Source: Companilactobacillus mishanensis (GTDB taxonomy: Bacteria > Bacillota > Bacilli > Lactobacillales > Lactobacillaceae). Taken from it: a stretch of DNA of 64,000 nucleotides. A program made the position numbers and the translations under genes. Where the stretch lies: contig NZ_RHON01000001.1 in the NCBI RefSeq assembly GCF_003946505.1, forward strand, positions 310,001 to 374,000, given 5' to 3'. Shown in pieces: positions 55,642 through 64,000 of this stretch (positions are counted from its first letter, which is position 1; each line of letters starts with the position of its first letter). Under the pieces are notes generated by a model, which saw only the letters and a program-made list of their open reading frames with translations, was not told the DNA's origin and did no database searches.

Positions 55642-57198
55642 TTAATGTTTGAAGTGTCTTCTGCCTGTACATACCATTGAAATCCCATACTTGTTAGCCA
55701 TATCGATTGAATCTTTGTCGTGAATAGAACCACCTGGTTGGATTATAGCAGTTACTCCGTGAGTTGCGGCAAATTCAACACAATCATCCATAGGGAAAAA
55801 TGCATCTGATGCCATAATAAATGGTGTCTTGGGGTTATCCTTAAATGTATTTTCTGCTTGCTCAATCGCAATTTTAGCAGAACCAATACGATTCATTTGA
55901 CCAGCTCCAACACCCAAAGTCATGTCAGTTGTTGCAATAACAATTGCATTACTCTTCACATGTTTAACGACTTTTTGACCAAATAACAGCGCTTTGATCT
56001 CTTCGTCAGTAGGTTGTTTTTCAGTTACCACTTCAAAATCATCGATTGAATCTACAACAGTATCTCTTTCTTGGACCAGTAATCCGCCAAGAACTGAAGT
56101 ATAGTCAAATTTATCTGCTTCTTTTGCCTTACTGAAATCTAATGTAAGCAATCTGATATTCTTTTTGCTTTCAAGGATTTCAAGCGCTTTTTCTGAAAAA
56201 CTTGGTGCAATGACAATTTCTAGAAAAATTTTATGCATTTCGTTTGCGATTCTTTCATCAACTTCACGGTTGACTACTACAATACCACCAAAAATTGACA
56301 TTGTGTCGGCTTCATACGCTTTTTGCCATGCTGTATAGATATCTTCTTGATCTGTACCGATTCCACATGGGTTCATATGCTTCAATGCAACAACTGCAGG
56401 TGTATCAAAATCAGAGACGATTCTGATTGCAGCATCAGCATCTCGAATATTATTAAATGACAATTCTTTACCATGCAATTGTTCTGCTGATGCGATTGAA
56501 TATGCTGTTGGCATTGAGTTCTTATAAAATGCTGCTGATTGATGTGAATTCTCACCATATCTTAATGATTGTTTGAATTCCAAAGGAATTGTTTTTGATT
56601 CAGGGAATGTTTCACCAGATATATCTGTTAAATAATTTGAAATAATTCCGTCATATTCTGCTGTATGTCTGAATGCCTTAGCTGCCAATCTTTGTCTAAA
56701 TTCCAATTGACTATCGTCATTTCCATCCGCTATTTCTTCTAATACCGAAGCATAATCATTTTGATCAGTAACAACATATACACTTGCGAAATTCTTTGAG
56801 GCTGATCTCAACATTGATGGACCACCGATATCAATTTGTTCGATGGCAGACGCAAGATCTATGTTCTCTTTTGAAATAGTTTCTTTAAATGGATATAGGT
56901 TTACACATACCAAATCAATTGTTTCGATATTCATTTTTTTAAGTGTTTCCATATGCTTTGGATCTGAACGTTTTGCTAATAATCCTGCATGGACCTTTGG
57001 ATGCAATGTTTTAACACGTCCGTCTAGTATCTCGGGAAATCCTGTAACTTCATCTATCTCAGTTACATCGATTCCATTATCCTGTAATTTTTTGTAAGTT
57101 CCACCAGTTGAAATGATTGAATAACCTTGAGTTATCAATCCTTGAGCAAATTCTACAATTCCAGTTTTATCTGAGACACTGATCAGTGCATTTTTCAT
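55642..57198 (-). CDS. purH: Bifunctional AICAR transformylase / IMP cyclohydrolase
   Basis: Last two steps to IMP. The 518-residue protein has the N-terminal MGS-like cyclohydrolase ([39 protein letters not shown]) and the transformylase with the catalytic pair in [13 protein letters not shown] and [18 protein letters not shown]. Length is normal. The ATG follows AGGTGGG. It lies 11 bases after purN. Confidence 0.97.
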   Translation of the reverse strand: MKNALISVSDKTGIVEFAQGLITQGYSIISTGGTYKKLQDNGIDVTEIDEVTGFPEILDGRVKTLHPKVHAGLLAKRSDPKHMETLKKMNIETIDLVCVNLYPFKETISKENIDLASAIEQIDIGGPSMLRSASKNFASVYVVTDQNDYASVLEEIADGNDDSQLEFRQRLAAKAFRHTAEYDGIISNYLTDISGETFPESKTIPLEFKQSLRYGENSHQSAAFYKNSMPTAYSIASAEQLHGKELSFNNIRDADAAIRIVSDFDTPAVVALKHMNPCGIGTDQEDIYTAWQKAYEADTMSIFGGIVVVNREVDERIANEMHKIFLEIVIAPSFSEKALEILESKKNIRLLTLDFSKAKEADKFDYTSVLGGLLVQERDTVVDSIDDFEVVTEKQPTDEEIKALLFGQKVVKHVKSNAIVIATTDMTLGVGAGQMNRIGSAKIAIEQAENTFKDNPKTPFIMASDAFFPMDDCVEFAATHGVTAIIQPGGSIHDKDSIDMANKYGISMVCTGRRHFKH

Positions 57199-57209
57199 TT
57201 TATTCCCAC

Positions 57210-57779
57210 CTAATTAAATTTTTTTAGTAAATCTAAAACAACTTCTGGGTATATTTCGTGCTCTTTTTCATGAACTCTTGCTTCCAATGTATCAACAGTA
57301 TCGGTATCTAAAATCGGTACTACTGCTTGTCGAATGACAGGACCTGTATCAACACCTTCGTCTATGTAATGTATAGTTACACCAGTTTGATTTTCTCCTG
57401 CTTCAAAAGCTCTTTCAATTGCTTCTAGTCCTGAATATTTAGGCAAACATGATGGATGAATATTGATTATTTTTCCTGGATATTGTGATAGCAAAGTTGG
57501 AGTAACGACCCTCATATAACCTGCTAATAAAATGTAATCAATTTTAAGTGGGGCCAGCTTTTCCACTATCGCTTGTTCATACTGAGAACGATTTTCATAA
57601 TCAGACAATTTATTTACAAAGACCGGGATATTTCTATCCTGGGCTTTTTTTATGACTTTTGCTTTAGGTTTATCACAAACTAAAACAACTATCTCAAGTC
57701 CTGATTCTAGTAATCTTTTATCATCAGCAAGTGCTTCAAAGTTTGTTCCATTTCCTGAAGCAAAAATTGCAACTCTCAT
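57210..57779 (-). CDS. purN: Phosphoribosylglycinamide formyltransferase
   Basis: Formyl-tetrahydrofolate-dependent third step. The 189-residue protein has [15 protein letters not shown], the catalytic Asn/His in [13 protein letters not shown] and the Asp in [13 protein letters not shown]. The ATG overlaps the purM stop (ATGA) and follows GGAGGC. Confidence 0.96.
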   Translation of the reverse strand: MRVAIFASGNGTNFEALADDKRLLESGLEIVVLVCDKPKAKVIKKAQDRNIPVFVNKLSDYENRSQYEQAIVEKLAPLKIDYILLAGYMRVVTPTLLSQYPGKIINIHPSCLPKYSGLEAIERAFEAGENQTGVTIHYIDEGVDTGPVIRQAVVPILDTDTVDTLEARVHEKEHEIYPEVVLDLLKKFN

Positions 57780-58813
57780 TTTATGCCTCCGATCAGTTCA
57801 ACTGATTTATCTTTCCTTGAGACAACCTCACCAATTGTAAAGCCTTGGCCCGGCTTATCTTGATTTAAGATCCGCAGTATTTTTTCTTCTTCTTTTGGAT
57901 CGACTGCAACTACCATTCCCACACCCATATTAAAAATTCCAAACATTTCTGAATCAGTCAATTTTCCATACTTTTGGACAACTTTAAATAACTTAGGAAC
58001 ATTCCAATATGATGGGACAATTTTTGCCGCCAAATTATCTGGTAACATGCGAGGAATATTTTCAAAGAATCCACCACCAGTTATGTGGGCAATTCCATGA
58101 ATCAATTTTGTTTCTAGTAGCGGTAATATTTCTTTCGTGTAAATTCTAGTAGGTGTTAGAAGTAAGTCACCAAGTTTATCATCAGGAAACTCTTCTAACT
58201 TAGAATCATAATTAAAATCGTTATCCTTGAAGAAAATTTTTCTGATCAATGAAAAACCGTTGGAATGTAAGCCACTTGATGCAATTCCAATTAATTTGTC
58301 ACCATCTTTAACATTGAGTGGCGACATTAATTGGTCTTTTTCAGCAATTCCGGCGGCGAACCCAGCAACGTCATATGTTCCGTTTGGATACATATCTGGC
58401 ATCTCAGCTGTTTCTCCACCGACCAAATCAAGTTGTCCTTGTTGGCAGCCTTCCAATACACCCTTAATTATTTCCTTAACTTTGCCATCAACTTTTCCGA
58501 TTGCAATGTAATCTAAGAAATAAGCTGGAACCGCACCTTGAGCTAGAATGTCATTCACACACATTGCTACACAATCGATACCCACTGTATCGTGTTTGTC
58601 GACTTGAACAGCCAAAAGTAATTTCGTCCCCACTCCATCATTACTAGAAATAATTACTGGTTTTTTATAACCTTCAGGAATTTCAAATGCTCCACCGAAA
58701 TTTCCGATGTTTGTGTTAGATGAACCTTTTTTTGATAAAGACTGTTTAACAAATTTTGAAACTTCGTAGCCAGAATTAACGTTCACTCCGGCTTTCTCAT
58801 AAGGATTCGTCAT
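57776..58813 (-). CDS. purM: Phosphoribosylformylglycinamidine cyclo-ligase
   Basis: Fifth step (AIR synthetase). The 345-residue protein has GVDVN-like AGVNVNSGYEVSKFVK, SNDGVGTKLLLA, DCVAMCVNDILAQGAVP, GGETAEMPDMYPNGTYD and HITGGGFFENIPRML. Length is typical. It is 21 bases after purF and overlaps purN by four bases. Confidence 0.97.
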   Translation of the reverse strand: MTNPYEKAGVNVNSGYEVSKFVKQSLSKKGSSNTNIGNFGGAFEIPEGYKKPVIISSNDGVGTKLLLAVQVDKHDTVGIDCVAMCVNDILAQGAVPAYFLDYIAIGKVDGKVKEIIKGVLEGCQQGQLDLVGGETAEMPDMYPNGTYDVAGFAAGIAEKDQLMSPLNVKDGDKLIGIASSGLHSNGFSLIRKIFFKDNDFNYDSKLEEFPDDKLGDLLLTPTRIYTKEILPLLETKLIHGIAHITGGGFFENIPRMLPDNLAAKIVPSYWNVPKLFKVVQKYGKLTDSEMFGIFNMGVGMVVAVDPKEEEKILRILNQDKPGQGFTIGEVVSRKDKSVELIGGIK

Positions 58814-58834
58814 AGTTACTCCTTCCGAAAGTTA

Positions 58835-60250
58835 TTACTCACCTGTAACATTTTTTTCATAATCATAAAGAGGTGTTGGATAATCACCATTAAAATACGA
58901 TAGATCCAAACCTTTGTACGGAGCATCAAAATCTAATCCAATGGCAGAAATCAAACCTTCTTCACTTAAAAATTCTAGTGAATCTGCTCCAAATTGTTGT
59001 CTCATTTCTTCATTACTTTTATGTGCCGCAATCAATTCACTGCGGTTTTGAATATCTATCCCATAAAAGCTAGGAAACTTGAATGGTGGCGAAGCAATTC
59101 TAAGATGAACTTCAGTAGCTCCGGCATCCCTCAACAATTTAACTATGAATGCACAAGTAGTACCGCGAACAATAGAATCATCAACTAAAACAACACGTTT
59201 TCCGTCAACTACACCCTTTACTGCGGCCAATTTCTGACGGACACTTTTTTCTCTAAGTTCTTGATTTGGTTGAATAAATTCTCGTCCCATGTATTGATTC
59301 TTGATCAATCCCATTTCGTATGGCAATCCACTCGCCTCGGCATAGCCGCTTGCTGCTGACAATGAAGAATTAGGAACTCCGACTACAATATCTGCTGGGA
59401 CGGGCTTCTCTTTGGCAAGATTGATTCCCATATGCTTTCTTGAAGTATGGACATTAACTCCCAAAATGTTGGAATCTGGACGAGCAAAATAAATATATTC
59501 CATTGAGCATATTGCCATCTTTGTTTTTTCAGTCCAATGATCAATCTTCATTCCATCATCGTTGATAGTAATCAATTCACCTGGATTAACATCCCTAACA
59601 AACTCAGCTTGAACGGCATCTAGTGCACACGTTTCACTGGCAACAACATAGCCACCTTCAGGAAGCTTTCCGATAGAAAGAGGTCTAAATCCATGAGAAT
59701 CTAATGCCATATAGAGAGCATCTTTAGTCAGCAATATATATGCGAAACCACCATGGATTTGTCGTAATGAATCCTTTAACTGATCAACAAATTTTGATTC
59801 TTTAGAATGACGTATCAAATGCATTAAAACTTCTGAATCCGAACTTGATTTGAATATATCTCCAACTTTTTCAAGTTCCTTTTTTAATGTAATTGCATTT
59901 GTTAAATTTCCATTATGTGCTAAAGCAAATTGCTCATCGGTAAAGTCGAATAATAATGGTTGAACATTTTCAATCTTATTTTCACCTGCAGTTGAGTATC
60001 GAACATGACCAATTGCTGAATCACCAACTAGAGATGCAAGTAATGATGGTTTGTAGAAGACTTGTGATAAGAGCCCTAAGTTTCGATAACTATGTAATTT
60101 TCCATTATCGTTACTAACGATTCCGGCGCCTTCTTGCCCACGATGTTGCAGGCTGTGAAGTCCCAAATATGTCAGGTAGTTGGCATTCGATGCACCCCAA
60201 ACTCCAAACACACCACACTCTTCGTGCAATCCTTTTATTTCATTAAGCAA
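58835..60250 (-). CDS. purF: Amidophosphoribosyltransferase
   Basis: First committed step: PRPP plus glutamine to phosphoribosylamine. The 471-residue protein opens [18 protein letters not shown]; Cys12 would become the N-terminal nucleophile after removal of an 11-residue propeptide, as in B. subtilis. The PRPP loop is [17 protein letters not shown]. Near the end [13 protein letters not shown] and [13 protein letters not shown] show Ser/Asp where the B. subtilis enzyme has iron-sulfur cluster Cys, so it probably lacks the cluster. It overlaps the end of purL by 16 bases. Confidence 0.96.
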   Translation of the reverse strand: MLNEIKGLHEECGVFGVWGASNANYLTYLGLHSLQHRGQEGAGIVSNDNGKLHSYRNLGLLSQVFYKPSLLASLVGDSAIGHVRYSTAGENKIENVQPLLFDFTDEQFALAHNGNLTNAITLKKELEKVGDIFKSSSDSEVLMHLIRHSKESKFVDQLKDSLRQIHGGFAYILLTKDALYMALDSHGFRPLSIGKLPEGGYVVASETCALDAVQAEFVRDVNPGELITINDDGMKIDHWTEKTKMAICSMEYIYFARPDSNILGVNVHTSRKHMGINLAKEKPVPADIVVGVPNSSLSAASGYAEASGLPYEMGLIKNQYMGREFIQPNQELREKSVRQKLAAVKGVVDGKRVVLVDDSIVRGTTCAFIVKLLRDAGATEVHLRIASPPFKFPSFYGIDIQNRSELIAAHKSNEEMRQQFGADSLEFLSEEGLISAIGLDFDAPYKGLDLSYFNGDYPTPLYDYEKNVTGE

Positions 60251-62448
60251 GGTATAGCCTCTTTCCAGTTTGACAACGCATCATTAAAATCAATCTGAGC
60301 GTTAGAATCACTTGTTTTAATTTTTAAAGATTTGCTGTTAGAAACTTCCCCAATGTATGTACCTAATTTACCGATCAATTCTTCAAATCTATCTTTGTTT
60401 TCGGGAGCCACTGAAACTAAAAATCTTCCCGGTGTTTCTGAAAATAATTTTGCACTGTTCATTTGGATGTCAACATCAAAGCCGAGTTTATTTGCAAATG
60501 CAGACTCTGATAAAGCGACAGCCAATCCACCTTCTGATAAATCGTGTGCACTTTGTAAAAGTTTAGATTCAATTGCTTTTAGAACAGTTTTTTGAGTCTC
60601 CTCAACCTTTTCCAAATTAATTTCGTTTAGTAAGCCAGTGACATCTCCTGTTTGCATCTGTTGCAACTCAGAGCCATTAAAGTCATTTCCAGTATCACCA
60701 ACAACATAAATCAGATCACCTGATTGTTTAAAATCCTGTGTAGTTACATTATCAATATCTGAAATAAGTCCGACCATACCGATCATTGGGCTTGGAAAAA
60801 TTGCTTCATCATTGAACTCGTTATATAAAGAAACATTTCCAGAGATAACGGGAACTTCTAGTTTTTTACATGCAGAAGCAATACCTTCAACACTCTCATT
60901 GAATTCCCAGAATATTTCAGGTTTTTCCGGATTACCATAGTTCAAGCAGTCAGTAATACCAATTGGTGTTGCTCCAGAGGCAATCAAATTACTTGCAGCT
61001 TCCAGGACGGTAATTTGTCCACCAATGTACGGATCAACATATACCAATCGGGAGTTTCCATCATTAGTCATTGCGATGGCTTTCTTTGTATTACGTACAC
61101 GAACAACTGCAGCATCACTACCAGGCTTTACCACGGTATTAGCCTTGATTTGAGAATCATAAGTCTTGTAAAAATACTCTTTGGATGCAATTGTTGGCTG
61201 CTTAAGAATGCTTAACCAAGTATCTTTTAACGAGGATATTTCAGGTTGAAATTGTTTTTTAGCTTCCTGAGACATGACACGCTCTGGTGCTACACCGACA
61301 TGCTTATATTCTGGTGAGTCATCAACTAATCCTGCTACTGGGATATCACAGACCAATTCACCGTGTTGATAAATTCGATATTGTCCATCAGATGTAACTT
61401 TACCAATGACGACAGCATCCAACATTTTATCGGTGAAGAAATCGATAATGTCTTGCTTAAATTCAGGTTTTACACAAAGAACCATTCGTTCTTGAGATTC
61501 AGAAAGCATGATTTCATACGGTGTCATTGCAGTCTCACGTTGAGGAACTTCATCTAATTCTAAAATCAATCCGCTTCCAGCTTTAGAAGCCATCTCAGCT
61601 GTTGAAGAAACTAGTCCTGCAGCACCCATATCTTGAATACCCATTATCCAATCAGAATGTTTGTGAACCAACTCAATACAAGCATCCATCAAAAGTTTCT
61701 CCATAAAGGGATCTCCAACTTGAACAGCTGAACGTTGTGTTTTGTTCTCATCAGTAAATTCATCTGAGGCAAATGTTGCACCATGAATACCGTCACGACC
61801 AGTTTTGGCACCGACATAGACAATTAAATTATCATTTCCGGTGGCCTTTCCGTATTTAACATCTTCATGATTGATAATTCCTAAACACATGGCGTTAACA
61901 ACTGGATTATTCTTGTATCTCTCTTGGAAGGATATTTCACCTCCAACTGTTGGTATACCAATACAATTACCGTATCCACCGATTCCGGAAACGATTTCCG
62001 AAGCCAGATATTTTGTATGAGTGTTATCCAAATTTCCAAATTTCAAACTATTCAACAGAGCTATGGGAGTTGCACCCATTGAAAAAATATCTCTGATAAT
62101 ACCTCCAACACCTGTTGCAGCACCTTGATATGGTTCAACAGCTGACGGATGATTGTGACTTTCAGCCTTAAACACAATAGCCTGATCATCCCCAATATCA
62201 ATTATTCCAGCATCTTCACCAGGACCAGCTAATACTCGTTTACTTTTATTAGGTAATTTTCGTAACACATTTTTTGAATTCTTATATGAACAATGTTCAC
62301 TCCACATAACTGAAAATAAGCCTGCTTCTGTATAATTTGGCAAACGTCCTAATATGTTTTCAGAAATATTTTTGTACTCTTCATCACTCAAACCCCAAGA
62401 TTTATACAATTTGGTATCTAGTATCTTTTCGGCAGTTGGTTCAGTCAT
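60235..62448 (-). CDS. purL: Phosphoribosylformylglycinamidine synthase, large subunit
   Basis: Fourth step, ATP-dependent amination of FGAR. At 737 residues it is the small Bacillus-type PurL that works with separate PurS and PurQ. It has [42 protein letters not shown] split over the active site, [15 protein letters not shown], and the second half with [17 protein letters not shown] and [11 protein letters not shown]. The ATG directly follows the purQ stop (TAGATG). Confidence 0.96.
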   Translation of the reverse strand: MTEPTAEKILDTKLYKSWGLSDEEYKNISENILGRLPNYTEAGLFSVMWSEHCSYKNSKNVLRKLPNKSKRVLAGPGEDAGIIDIGDDQAIVFKAESHNHPSAVEPYQGAATGVGGIIRDIFSMGATPIALLNSLKFGNLDNTHTKYLASEIVSGIGGYGNCIGIPTVGGEISFQERYKNNPVVNAMCLGIINHEDVKYGKATGNDNLIVYVGAKTGRDGIHGATFASDEFTDENKTQRSAVQVGDPFMEKLLMDACIELVHKHSDWIMGIQDMGAAGLVSSTAEMASKAGSGLILELDEVPQRETAMTPYEIMLSESQERMVLCVKPEFKQDIIDFFTDKMLDAVVIGKVTSDGQYRIYQHGELVCDIPVAGLVDDSPEYKHVGVAPERVMSQEAKKQFQPEISSLKDTWLSILKQPTIASKEYFYKTYDSQIKANTVVKPGSDAAVVRVRNTKKAIAMTNDGNSRLVYVDPYIGGQITVLEAASNLIASGATPIGITDCLNYGNPEKPEIFWEFNESVEGIASACKKLEVPVISGNVSLYNEFNDEAIFPSPMIGMVGLISDIDNVTTQDFKQSGDLIYVVGDTGNDFNGSELQQMQTGDVTGLLNEINLEKVEETQKTVLKAIESKLLQSAHDLSEGGLAVALSESAFANKLGFDVDIQMNSAKLFSETPGRFLVSVAPENKDRFEELIGKLGTYIGEVSNSKSLKIKTSDSNAQIDFNDALSNWKEAIPCLMK

Positions 62449-63126
62449 CTATAGATTCACCCTATTCATATGTGATTTTAAAATCGATTGAAACATTTTT
62501 AAACCGTCATCTGATCCTACAATTTTTTCCAAAGCACGTTCTGGATGAGGCATCATTCCTAATACGTTTCCTTTAGAATTAATGATTCCAGCAATGTTAT
62601 CAACACTTCCATTGATGTCATTAACGTATCTAAAGACGATTTGATCATTCGCCTTCAACGTCGAAAGAGTGGCGTCGTCACAGTAGTAGTTACCTTCACC
62701 ATGTGCAACAGGAATGTTAATACTTTCTTTTTTAGAATATTCACTGGTAAAAATTGTTTGATTGTCTTCAACAATCAACTCAACTGATTCACAAATAAAT
62801 TTATTTTGACGATTTCTGATCAACGCACCAGGAAGTAAACCAATTTCAGTTAAAATTTGAAATCCATTACAGATACCTAAAACTGGCTTGCCTTCGTGTG
62901 CTAATTTTTTAATTGCTGGGATGATAGGTGCTTGAGCTGCAATTGCACCGCTTCTTAAATAATCACCGTATGAAAATCCACCTGGAATCATTACTGCGTC
63001 ATATTCATCAAGTGAATTTTCACGGTAATCAACCATTTCTACTTCAGCGTGAATTCCGTCCTTGATTGCATAGAACAAATCCTTATCACAATTAGAACCA
63101 GGAAATACGATTACTGCAAATCTCAT
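62449..63126 (-). CDS. purQ: Phosphoribosylformylglycinamidine synthase, glutaminase subunit
   Basis: Supplies ammonia to PurL. The 225-residue class I glutamine amidotransferase has [32 protein letters not shown], the nucleophile Cys in [11 protein letters not shown], and the His/Glu pair in MMPHPERA. It overlaps the end of purS by ATGA and abuts purL. Confidence 0.97.
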   Translation of the reverse strand: MRFAVIVFPGSNCDKDLFYAIKDGIHAEVEMVDYRENSLDEYDAVMIPGGFSYGDYLRSGAIAAQAPIIPAIKKLAHEGKPVLGICNGFQILTEIGLLPGALIRNRQNKFICESVELIVEDNQTIFTSEYSKKESINIPVAHGEGNYYCDDATLSTLKANDQIVFRYVNDINGSVDNIAGIINSKGNVLGMMPHPERALEKIVGSDDGLKMFQSILKSHMNRVNL

Positions 63127-63380
63127 TTTGCACCCTCCGCATTGACAATTTCGTAACGATAAGTCTCCATATTTGGGTTAGCGAGCAATTTATCACAAAT
63201 TGTATCAATTTCTGTATCAATATCTTTTGCATCATCTGTAAAGTTGATTTCGAAATATTTGCCCATTCGGACACCGTTAATATCATTGTGACCCATTCCA
63301 TGAATTGCAGTTTCAATCGCTTCACCTTGGGGATCAAGAATCGATTCTTTGTAAGTTACATATACTTTTACAAGTGTCAT
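63123..63380 (-). CDS. purS: Phosphoribosylformylglycinamidine synthase subunit PurS
   Basis: An 85-residue dimeric protein that bridges PurL and Pur[39 protein letters not shown] and the [17 protein letters not shown] end are typical. It lies one base after purC and overlaps purQ by four bases. Confidence 0.95.
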   Translation of the reverse strand: MTLVKVYVTYKESILDPQGEAIETAIHGMGHNDINGVRMGKYFEINFTDDAKDIDTEIDTICDKLLANPNMETYRYEIVNAEGAK

Positions 63381-63381
63381 A

Positions 63382-64000
63382 TTATTTGGCTCCTTCTAAT
63401 CGGTTCAATACTTTTTGATAGGTTGTAACTAAGTCAGCTTCATTTTTACGGAAAACATCTTTATCTAAGGATTGATGACTTGTTTGATCCCACAAGCGAC
63501 AATTATCTGGTGAAAATTCATCAATCAAAATTATTTTGTTATCTACGCGACCAAATTCAAGTTTAAAGTCGACTAAATCTAAATCATCCTTATCAAACAA
63601 TGTTTTCAATAAATCATTTATCTTCAATGTTTGAGATTTAATATTCTTCAATTCTTCAGCTGTAGCAATGTTTATCGATTCTATTTGAGATTCATTTATC
63701 GCAGGGTCACCCAATTCATCACTCTTGAAGTAATATTCAATAACTGGTGGGTTTAGTGACTTACCTTCTGTAAGTGCAAATTTCTTTGCAAAACTGCCGG
63801 CAATTTTATTTCTTAACACTACTTCAATTGGAATCAGCTCTGTTTTCTTGACCAATTGCTCATGGTCAGAAACATTCTTGATCAGATGTGTTTCAATACC
63901 ATTTTTTTGAAGGTAGTCATAAATAAATGCAGAAATTTTACAGTTAAGACTCCCTTTTCCAGGAATCTTTTCCTTTCTAACTCCATTAAATGCAGTTGCT
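63382..64000 (-). CDS. purC: SAICAR synthetase, partial (N terminus outside the window)
   Basis: Seventh step: joins aspartate to CAIR. The visible 205 residues start within TAFNGVRKEKIPGKGSLNC near the N terminus and include the ATP site region, IPIEVVLRNKIAGSFAKKF, EYYFKSDELGDPAINESQI, LVDFKLEFGR, ILIDEFSPDNCRLWD and the C-terminal helices. About 20-25 residues are missing beyond position 64000. It is the first gene of the pur operon seen here. Confidence 0.95.
   Translation of the reverse strand, partial: ATAFNGVRKEKIPGKGSLNCKISAFIYDYLQKNGIETHLIKNVSDHEQLVKKTELIPIEVVLRNKIAGSFAKKFALTEGKSLNPPVIEYYFKSDELGDPAINESQIESINIATAEELKNIKSQTLKINDLLKTLFDKDDLDLVDFKLEFGRVDNKIILIDEFSPDNCRLWDQTSHQSLDKDVFRKNEADLVTTYQKVLNRLEGAK

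Noticed and set aside
1..64000. CRISPR array, insertion sequence, prophage or toxin-antitoxin pair
   Set aside because: No spaced direct repeats, transposase, integrase or paired small genes of that kind were seen.

Overview
This window reads as chromosome from a low-GC Gram-positive lactic acid bacterium. Gene order and protein content fit the Lactobacillaceae. The mal operon pairing an MFS maltose transporter with maltose phosphorylase, together with the strong AT bias, suggests a Companilactobacillus-like species, but that placement is inference. Almost everything is on the minus strand. No phage, insertion sequence, CRISPR array or conjugative module was seen.

Layout. 1-5.75 kb: maltose catabolism on the minus strand (malR regulator; malT, mapA, pgmB, galM), with a readable promoter, two LacI-type operators and a terminator-like hairpin between mapA and pgmB. 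5.9-18.1 kb: the accessory part, with a SHOCT-domain membrane protein, a DoxX protein, an unrecognised 260-residue protein, an L-lactate oxidase-like flavoenzyme, a two-gene membrane/secreted pair, two tandem copies of a polysaccharide synthase cassette (PgaC/IcaA-like glycosyltransferase plus PgaD-like small membrane protein), a CPBP protease, a TVP38/DedA-type protein, and a DHA2 drug exporter with an ArsR regulator. 18.2-25.6 kb: tRNA-Ser(CGA), apt, recJ, sortase A, galE, a flavin disulfide reductase relative and a secreted GW/SH3-like surface protein behind a 430-base AT-rich gap.

26-52.6 kb is a long run of conserved housekeeping genes read right to left: rpsB-tsf, pyrH-frr-uppS-cdsA-rseP-proS-polC, rimP-nusA-ylxR-ylxQ-infB-rbfA-truB-ribF, and the CIRCE-controlled hrcA-grpE-dnaK-dnaJ, then lepA. 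These cover translation, RNA polymerase elongation, undecaprenyl and phospholipid synthesis, replication and heat shock. 52.7-54.3 kb holds a GIY-YIG protein, a TrmN6-like methyltransferase and a PlsC-type acyltransferase. 54.4-64 kb is the de novo purine operon purC(partial)-purS-purQ-purL-purF-purM-purN-purH-purD.

I did not find a convincing undescribed system. The points most worth a second look are the duplicated PgaC/PgaD-like cassettes, whose proteins are nearly identical in the catalytic core but whose codons differ; the reductase that has lost its C-terminal His; the PlsC homolog with altered catalytic motifs; the very Asn-rich IF2 linker; and several hairpins or leader elements inside operons (mapA/pgmB, dnaK/dnaJ, upstream of rimP and of rpsB).
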